NCBI GenBank assembly: GCA_002189035.1
Contig: NEEC01000037.1
Coordinates: 1-59,695 of the forward strand
Reading direction: 5' to 3'
Source: Utricularia gibba
Taxonomy: Eukaryota; Streptophyta; Magnoliopsida; Lamiales; Lentibulariaceae
DNA: 59,695 nucleotides
Position numbers and translations under genes: made by a program. Below the pieces are notes generated by a model. It was not told where the DNA came from, made no database searches, and was given only the letters and a program-made list of their open reading frames with translations. Positions 52,297-59,695 of this stretch are shown here, one piece after another; position 1 is the stretch's first letter, and each line of letters starts with the position of its first letter.

Positions 52297-54382
52297 TTGT
52301 CTTCAGACCGGAATGTCCTTCTTCGAGGTTCACTTCATTGTGGTGCACTCGGGTTGTTCCGCTTGTATTTCCTCACGAGAGGAGATACGTTTGTGTCCTC
52401 CTTCACTTCATGGAAAGATGTGGGAGCACGCAGCAGATTATGGAGATTTGAAACAGAACACACATCACGAGGCAACCTAACGACGCAGCAACCAGCCCGA
52501 CCTCGGTCTACCTGGAGCACCATCAATGAGCATGGCGTTGGAAGTGGCATACTCTACATGCAAAACGTAACCACCACCTCCTCTGACGTATGCTCGGTTC
52601 TCCTTGTAGGTGGAGTGGATGGTGGTCCCGATGACGCGCCTCCTACATGCACCTCGAACCACGCAGGTAATGCAAGCACACGCAACATCATGCGTCTTCA
52701 CTCCACAGCAGGAGGCTCCATGCATGTTTCTAACAGCATCGATCATTCGCTCCCCTTCATTTCGAGCTTCACGAGATGGCTGGAATACCATCGAAACCCT
52801 GCATATCTTTCCTGGAGCACCCGCCCAAGTGCGACAAAGCTCCTATTTTCTTAGGACATCCGCGTCATGGCCATTCTTCGTCTCAACTTGTTTTCCCAGA
52901 GTGGGCTCGAAGGCGACGATCCGTTAACATGCAGCAAAGGAAGCCAACACTCGCCAACAGAAGGTCACGCTTTGCGGAAACCATGCTCTCTAAAAGGCAT
53001 TGCATAACAATCCGAACGAGCTCACCAGCAGGAACTCAGGGAACGTGAGTTGGGACATGATGAAAGGGAAGTATGAGGCGAATTCGCATTCCAATGTTAT
53101 CACTATTTGCGATCCCAAAATTGAATCCAAAAGTTCGTAGCAGAGAGGCTGCAAAAAACTACAGAAATCGGTTCTCGAAGGCCGTACCAGCATTCCAACA
53201 TGAGGGGCACACGCAAAGGGATCCTTGGAGCAACAAACGGTGGTACGCATACGCGACCAGGGTTGCGCCCAAAGTCATCGATCCTGGATCGCGGCGTTGT
53301 GAACGTCGTTTTCACAATCGTGTAGCTGTGTAGAACCATTCAAGCTGTAGAATGCAAGGTGCGCCTACATGTCCGGTGGTTCGAAGGAGCGTTCATCCGC
53401 ATGAGGTTTCTGCGAGTCCAAGGGTTGGAATGCAGTCAATTAGCCATGGGAGTAAGAAAAAAAGACGAACAAGTCGAGAAACCCTCCAAAAGGGCGCGGT
53501 GTCTAGAACACCTCCTTTGAGAATGGAGGGCGGATGGAACTTGCTCCACATGCCGCGAATGGAGATATGCATACGAAAAAACACCAACATCGGGTCACCG
53601 ACGTCGTTGCCAAGGAACTCTCTACAAGCACCGTGTGACGACCTCCTTTGCAGCTATTGGATCCCCCTGCGGAGTGTCTCCGTACCTCGAAAAAACGAGC
53701 TTTCTACGGTAGCTCGTTTTCAGGAGCGCATGGCTCTTGAAACTCAGCACATGGATTCGCAATGATGGCAAGGGAGAGCACGTCCAATGGCGTAGTTACC
53801 GCGCCGCAATCGCATTCGAGGAGAAAAGAAGTTGTTTGGAAAAGAATTGGGCATCAAGGAAGACCGTTCAAATAGGCTCACGAAATTTGGAATTGGAGCA
53901 GCAGTACGTGTGACTTGTGTTGCTCCACCATTATGTGCGTCGATGGGTGTAGCGTGTTTGCGCAGTTTCACAAGGATACAGGGTGGCGAACAGTAGTTTG
54001 CAATAAGCATGAAGCGGGGGGTACCGCTTGTGCACAAAAAGCTATAAAAGCTGTCCTTGTATAATTTCCCATGGGTATGAACCAGGTTTCACACGCAAGC
54101 CTTCAGGTGAATCTACGTGACGATATTCATTCCAAGCTCCGTCGGATAGTGCCACCCTCGATAGCCAGCATATCAATGCTATCTTGACAGGCTGCTGACG
54201 GGAATCGACAGTCCCCGAGCTCACTTTTTGCTACATGGATTTAAAGAAGTTGAGTAGCTTATGTTTGTATGCAGAACACGAGAAGTCCCCATCCGTCGCA
54301 GAAAAGGGGCGTGGATAGATGTGAGTGTTGCCACTCCCTTCTCTATGACCTTAAAATCGTGTATTTGTGTGCTTCTTGCGGT
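52297..54382 (+). repeat. Repeat copy 26, 6-bp deletion
   Basis: Length 2,086. GCCGGG (unit 1792-1797) is missing between 54087 and 54088, giving CCAGGTTTCACACG. The loss is a multiple of three. The 40-codon + strand ORF loses Pro-Gly (Val-Pro-Gly becomes Val), and the opposing 62-codon frame drops to 60 codons without a frameshift. The rest reads as consensus. Confidence 0.95.
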
Positions 54383-56473
54383 TTGTCTTCAGACCGGAAT
54401 GTCCTTCTTCGAGGTTCACTTCATTGTGGTGCACTCGGGTTGTTCCGCTTGTATTTCCTCACGAGAGGAGATACGTTTGTGTCCTCCTTCACTTCATGGA
54501 AAGATGTGGGAGCACGCAGCAGATTATGGAGATTTGAAACAGAACACACATCACGAGGCAACCTAACGACGCAGCAACCAGCCCGACCTCGGTCTACCTG
54601 GAGCACCATCAATGAGCATGGCGTTGGAAGTGGCATACTCTACATGCAAAACGTAACCACCACCTCCTCTGACGTATGCTCGGTTCTCCTTGTAGGTGGA
54701 GTGGATGGTGGTCCCGATGACGCGCCTCCTACATGCACCTCGAACCACGCAGGTAATGCAAGCACACGCAACATCATGCGTCTTCACTCCACAGCAGGAG
54801 GCTCCATGCATGTTTCTAACAGCATCGATCATTCGCTCCCCTTCATTTCGAGCTTCACGAGATGGCTGGAATACCATCGAAACCCTGCATATCTTTCCTG
54901 GAGCACCCGCCCAAGTGCGACAAAGCTCCTATTTTCTTAGGACATCCGCGTCATGGCCATTCTTCGTCTCAACTTGTTTTCCCAGAGTGGGCTCGAAGGC
55001 GACGATCCGTTAACATGCAGCAAAGGAAGCCAACACTCGCCAACAGAAGGTCACGCTTTGCGGAAACCATGCTCTCTAAAAGGCATTGCATAACAATCCG
55101 AACGAGCTCACCAGCAGGAACTCAGGGAACGTGAGTTGGGACATGATGAAAGGGAAGTATGAGGCGAATTCGCATTCCAATGTTATCACTATTTGCGATC
55201 CCAAAATTGAATCCAAAAGTTCGTAGCAGAGAGGCTGCAAAAAACTACAGAAATCGGTTCTCGAAGGCCGTACCAGCATTCCAACATGAGGGGCACACGC
55301 AAAGGGATCCTTGGAGCAACAAACGGTGGTACGCATACGCGACCAGGGTTGCGCCCAAAGTCATCGATCCTGGATCGCGGCGTTGTGAACGTCGTTTTCA
55401 CAATCGTGTAGCTGTGTAGAACCATTCAAGCTGTAGAATGCAAGGTGCGCCTACATGTCCGGTGGTTCGAAGGAGCGTTCATCCGCATGAGGTTTCTGCG
55501 AGTCCAAGGGTTGGAATGCAGTCAATTAGCCATGGGAGTAAGAAAAAAAGACGAACAAGTCGAGAAACCCTCCAAAAGGGCGCGGTGTCTAGAACACCTC
55601 CTTTGAGAATGGAGGGCGGATGGAACTTGCTCCACATGCCGCGAATGGAGATATGCATACGAAAAAACACCAACATCGGGTCACCGACGTCGTTGCCAAG
55701 GAACTCTCTACAAGCACCGTGTGACGACCTCCTTTGCAGCTATTGGATCCCCCTGCGGAGTGTCTCCGTACCTCGAAAAAACGAGCTTTCTACGGTAGCT
55801 CGTTTTCAGGAGCGCATGGCTCTTGAAACTCAGCACATGGATTCGCAATGATGGCAAGGGAGAGCACGTCCAATGGCGTAGTTACCGCGCCGCAATCGCA
55901 TTCGAGGAGAAAAGAAGTTGTTTGGAAAAGAATTGGGCATCAAGGAAGACCGTTCAAATAGGCTCACGAAATTTGGAATTGGAGCAGCAGTACGTGTGAC
56001 TTGTGTTGCTCCACCATTATGTGCGTCGATGGGTGTAGCGTGTTTGCGCAGTTTCACAAGGATACAGGGTGGCGAACAGTAGTTTGCAATAAGCATGAAG
56101 CGGGGGTACCGCTTGTGCACAAAAAGCTATAAAAGCTGTCCTTGTATAATTTCCCATGGGTATGAACCAGGTGCCGGGTTCACACGCAAGCCTTCAGGTG
56201 AATCTACGTGACGATATTCATTCCAAGCTCCGTCGGATAGTGCCACCCTCGATAGCCAGCATATCAATGCTATCTTGACAGGCTGCTGACGGGAATCGAC
56301 AGTCCCCGAGCTCACTTTTTGCTACATGGATTTAAAGAAGTTGAGTAGCTTATGTTTGTATGCAGAACACGAGAAGTCCCCATCCGTCGCAGAAAAGGGG
56401 CGTGGATAGATGTGAGTGTTGCCACTCCCTTCTCTATGACCTTAAAATCGTGTATTTGTGTGCTTCTTGCGGT
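54383..56473 (+). repeat. Repeat copy 27, five-G variant
   Basis: Length 2,091. The G run at 56102-56106 has five G, as in copy 1. No other difference from the consensus was noticed. The 223-codon ORF that starts in the tail of this copy (56360) runs into the damaged copy 28. Confidence 0.95.
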
Positions 56474-56911
56474 TTGTCTTCAGACCGGAATGTCCTTCTT
56501 CGAGGTTCACTTCATTGTGGTGCACTCGGGTTGTTCCGCTTGTATTTCCTCACGAGAGGAGATACGTTTGTGTCCTCCTTCACTTCATGGAAAGATGTGG
56601 GAGCACGCAGCAGATTATGGAGATTTGAAACAGAACACACATCACGAGGCAACCTAACGACGCAGCAACCAGCCCGACCTCGGTCTACCTGGAGCACCAT
56701 CAATGAGCATGGCGTTGGAAGTGGCATACTCTACATGCAAAACGTAACCACCACCTCCTCTGACGTATGCTCGGTTCTCCTTGTAGGTGGAGTGGATGGT
56801 GGTCCCGATGACGCGCCTCCTACATGCACCTCGAACCACGCAGGTAATGCAAGCACACGCAAACATCATGCGTCTTCACTCCACAGCAGGAGGCTCCATG
56901 CATGTTTCTAA
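56360..56911 (+). pseudogene. Frameshifted copy of the 223-aa ORF
   Basis: The start and first 167 codons match the intact ORF. An extra A at 56861-56863 then shifts the frame and it ends after 183 codons. Downstream in the same copy a missing C and a missing GC add further shifts. If the ORF is a gene this copy is broken. If copy 28 is low-quality consensus, the break is a sequencing error. Confidence 0.25.
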
Positions 56912-58465
56912 CAGCATCGATCATTCGCTCCCTTCATTTCGAGCTTCACGAGATGGCTGGAATACCATCGAAACCCTGCATATCTTTCCTGGAGCACCCG
57001 CCCAAGTGCGACAAAGCTCCTATTTTCTTAGGACATCCGCGTCATGGCCATTCTTCGTCTCAACTTGTTTTCCCAGAGTGGGCTCGAAGGCGACGATCCG
57101 TTAACATGCAGCAAAGGAAGCCAACACTCGCCAACAGAAGGTCACTTTGCGGAAACCATGCTCTCTAAAAGGCATTGCATAACAATCCGAACGAGCTCAC
57201 CAGCAGGAACTCAGGGAACGTGAGTTGGGACATGATGAAAGGGAAGTATGAGGCGAATTCGCATTCCAATGTTATCACTATTTGCGATCCCAAAATTGAA
57301 TCAAAAGTTCGTAGCAGAGAGGCTGCAAAAAACTACAGAAATCGGTTCTCGAAGGCCGTACCAGCATTCCAACATGAGGGGCACACGCAAAGGGATCCTT
57401 GGAGCAACAAACGGTGGTACGCATACGCGACCAGGGTTGCGCCCAAAGTCATCGATCCTGGATCGCGGCGTTGTGAACGTCGTTTTCACAATCGTGTAGC
57501 TGTGTAGAACCATTCAAGCTGTAGAATGCAAGGTGCGCCTACATGTCCGGTGGTTCGAAGGAGCGTTCATCCGCATGAGGTTTCTGCGAGTCCAAGGGTT
57601 GGAATGCAGTCAATTAGCCATGGGAGTAAGAAAAAAAGACGAACAAGTCGAGAAACCCTCCAAAAGGGCGCGGTGTCTAGAACACCTCCTTTGAGAATGG
57701 AGGGCGGATGGAACTTGCTCCACATGCCGCGAATGGAGATATGCATACGAAAAAACACCAACATCGGGTCACCGACGTCGTTGCCAAGGAACTCTCTACA
57801 AGCACCGTGTGACGACCTCCTTTGCAGCTATTGGATCCCCCTGCGGAGTGTCTCCGTACCTCGAAAAAACGAGCTTTCTACGGTAGCTCGTTTTCAGGAG
57901 CGCATGGCTCTTGAAACTCAGCACATGGATTCGCAATGATGGCAAGGGAGAGCACGTCCAATGGCGTAGTTACCGCGCCGCAATCGCATTCGAGGAGAAA
58001 AGAAGTTGTTTGGAAAAGAATTGGGCATCAAGGAAGACCGTTCAAATAGGCTCACGAAATTTGGAATTGGAGCAGCAGTACGTGTGACTTGTGTTGCTCC
58101 ACCATTATGTGCGTCGATGGGTGTAGCGTGTTTGCGCAGTTTCACAAGGATACAGGGTGGCGAACAGTAGTTTGCAATAAGCATGAAGCGGGGGGTACCG
58201 CTTGTGCACAAAAAGCTATAAAAGCTGTCCTTGTATAATTTCCCATGGGTATGAACCAGGTTCCGACAAAGCCTTCAGGTGAATCTACGTGACGATATTC
58301 ATTCCAAGCTCCGTCGGATAGTGCCACCCTCGATAGCCAGCATATCAATGCTATCACTTAGCACGAGAAGTCCCCATCCGTCGCAGAAGGGGCGTGGATA
58401 GATGTGAGTGTTGCCACTCCCTTCTCTATGACCTTAAAATCGTGTATTTGTGTGCTTCTTGCGGT
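56474..58465 (+). repeat. Repeat copy 28, indel-rich degenerate copy
   Basis: Length 1,992, a net loss of 100 bp that I can account for fully. Changes are +1 A at 56861-56863, -1 C at 56930-56932, -2 (GC) after 57145, and -1 C at 57302. At 58261-58269 nine bases replace seventeen. At 58356-58361 six bases (ACTTAG) replace 93. At 58387-58388 there is AA instead of AAAA. Four are one- or two-base indels in or beside short runs, which is also the signature of uncorrected long-read error near a contig end. The two larger replacements are harder to explain that way. Real decay at an array edge and poor consensus quality cannot be separated from this sequence alone. Confidence 0.93.
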
Positions 58466-59023
58466 TTGTCTTCAGACCGGAATGTCCTTCTTCGAGGTTC
58501 ACTTCATTGTGGTGCACTCGGGTTGTTCCGCTTGTATTTCCTCACGAGAGGAGATACGTTTGTGTCCTCCTTCACTTCATGGAAAGATGTGGGAGCACGC
58601 AGCAGATTATGGAGATTTGAAACAGAACACACATCACGAGGCAACCTAACGACGCAGCAACCAGCCCGACCTCGGTCTACCTGGAGCACCATCAATGAGC
58701 ATGGCGTTGGAAGTGGCATACTCTACATGCAAAACGTAACCACCACCTCCTCTGACGTATGCTCGGTTCTCCTTGTAGGTGGAGTGGATGGTGGTCCCGA
58801 TGACGCGCCTCCTACATGCACCTCGAACCACGCAGGTAATGCAAGCACACGCAACATCATGCGTCTTCACTCCACAGCAGGAGGCTCCATGCATGTTTCT
58901 AACAGCATCGATCATTCGCTCCCCTTCATTTCGAGCTTCACGAGATGGCTGGAATACCATCGAAACCCTGCATATCTTTCCTGGAGCACCCGCCCAAGTG
59001 CGACAAAGCTCCTATTTTCTTAG
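58394..59023 (+). CDS. Copy of the 223-aa ORF with its 5' end replaced
   Basis: The net 87-bp loss at 58356-58361 removes the usual ATG and the leader, and a second loss of two A follows. The frame from Val15 (GTG at 58394) onward, including both CxxC pairs, is unchanged to the normal stop, 209 codons. Without the usual ATG the frame has no evident eukaryotic start near its 5' end, so this is best read as a 5'-damaged copy. Confidence 0.2.
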   Translation: MDRCECCHSLLYDLKIVYLCASCGLSSDRNVLLRGSLHCGALGLFRLYFLTRGDTFVSSFTSWKDVGARSRLWRFETEHTSRGNLTTQQPARPRSTWSTINEHGVGSGILYMQNVTTTSSDVCSVLLVGGVDGGPDDAPPTCTSNHAGNASTRNIMRLHSTAGGSMHVSNSIDHSLPFISSFTRWLEYHRNPAYLSWSTRPSATKLLFS

Positions 59024-59695
59024 GACATCCGCGTCATGGCCATTCTTCGTCTCAACTTGTTTTTCCCAGAGTGGGCTCGAAGGCGACGATCCGTTAACAT
59101 GCAGCAAAGGAAGCCAACACTCGCCAACAGAAGGTCACGCTTTGCGGAAACCATGCTCTCTAAAAGGCATTGCATAACAATCCGAACGAGCTCACCAGCA
59201 GGAACTCAGGGAACGTGAGTTGGGACATGATGAAAGGGAAGTATGAGGCGAATTCGCATTCCAATGTTATCACTATTTGCGATCCCAAAATTGAATGCAA
59301 AAGTTCGTAGCAGAGAGGCTGCAAAAAACTACAGAAATCGGTTCTCGAAGGCCGTACCAGCATTCCAACATGAGGGGCACACGCAAAGGGATCCTTGGAG
59401 CAACAAACGGTGGTACGCATACGCGACCAGGGTTGCGCCCAAAGTCATCGATCCTGGATCGCGGCGTTGTGAACGTCGTTTTCACAATCGTGTAGCTGTG
59501 TAGAACCATTCAAGCTGTAGAATGCAAGGTGCGCCTACATGTCCGGTGGTTCGAAGGAGCGTTCATCGGCATGAGGTTTCTGCGAGTCCAAGGGTTGGAA
59601 TGCAGTCAATTAGCCATGGGAGTAAGAAAAAAAGACGAACAAGTCGAGAAACCCTCCAAAAGGGCGCGGTGTCTAGAACACCTCCTTTGAGAATG
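58466..59695 (+). repeat. Repeat copy 29, partial, cut by the window end
   Basis: The first 1,230 bases of a unit. It has an extra T at about 59060-59064 (five T before CCCAGAG instead of four), G at 59297 (unit 831, otherwise only in copy 1) and G at 59568 (unit 1102, otherwise only in copy 25). Sharing separate variants with different distant copies points to exchange among copies or to reads from more than one array. The array probably continues beyond the window. Confidence 0.93.

Larger units (their letters stand above)
1..59695 (+). repeat. Tandem array of a 2,092-bp unit, 28 full copies plus a partial copy
   Basis: The same sequence recurs head to tail across the whole window. Unit starts, fixed at the phase TTGTCTTCAGACCGG, fall at 1, 2092, 4183, 6275, 8366 and 10457, then every 2,092 bp to 52297, then at 54383, 56474 and 58466. 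Periods are 2,091 or 2,092 except 2,086 (copy 26) and 1,992 (copy 28). No inverted copy, unique insertion or flanking sequence is visible. GC is near 50% in sampled lines and CpG is not depleted. Near-complete identity over about 58 kb implies recent amplification or strong homogenisation by unequal exchange or gene conversion. A eukaryotic macrosatellite fits best. A concatemer of a small circular replicon or extrachromosomal circle is the alternative. EcoRI (GAATTC) appears once per unit and KpnI (GGTACC) once, so either should release a unit-length fragment. Confidence 0.98.

Noticed and set aside
1-59695. CRISPR array or short-period satellite
   Set aside because: The period is 2,092 bp with no alternating spacers. 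No short direct-repeat array occurs inside the unit.
1-59695. Transposon or LTR element as the repeat unit
   Set aside because: No terminal inverted or long terminal repeats, target-site duplication, primer-binding site, transposase, integrase or reverse transcriptase motif was seen.
1-59695. Telomeric repeat or telomere-adjacent end
   Set aside because: No short G-rich telomere repeat is present at either edge. Both edges are mid-unit.

Overview
The whole 59,695-base window is one head-to-tail tandem array. A unit of 2,092 bp (2,091 in some copies) repeats 28 full times plus a final partial copy of about 1.23 kb, all in the same orientation. The window starts and ends inside a unit, and no unique flanking DNA is present. 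I recognise no known protein family, rRNA, tRNA, spliced leader, transposase, Rep protein, CRISPR or insertion sequence in the unit.

Organism: the sequence does not identify it. GC is about 50% in the lines I sampled, and CpG is not depleted (CG is as common as or commoner than expected in those lines). Coding density is low, there is a TATAAAAG box, and the long, highly uniform array resembles a eukaryotic nuclear satellite or macrosatellite. I lean towards a protist, alga, fungus or other eukaryote with little CpG methylation. A concatemer of a small circular element is the main alternative. A bacterial chromosome is unlikely.

Layout, with unit position 1 set arbitrarily at window base 1: copies 1-5 (1-10456) carry single-base variants. 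Copies 6-24 (10457-50204, 19 copies, about 39.7 kb) have constant spacing and the same translations in all frames, so they look identical or nearly so. Copy 25 has one substitution, copy 26 a 6-bp deletion, copy 27 a short G-run. Copy 28 (56474-58465) has many indels, including a net 87-bp loss. Copy 29 is cut by the window end. Variation therefore sits at both edges and uniformity in the middle.

Internal features are annotated once, on copy 3 (4183-6274) and its run into copy 4. The most coherent reading, which is inference, is one possible transcription unit per repeat on the + strand. It has a TATA box (5929), a 40-codon ORF (5957), and a 223-codon ORF (6161-6832) with a C-x2-C-x12-C-x2-C pattern. 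About 1.74 kb after the TATA box comes a terminator-like hairpin cluster (copy-3 equivalent 5554-5624), then a spacer of about 0.3 kb before the next TATA box. None of the ORFs matches a family I know, and the array may equally be non-coding.
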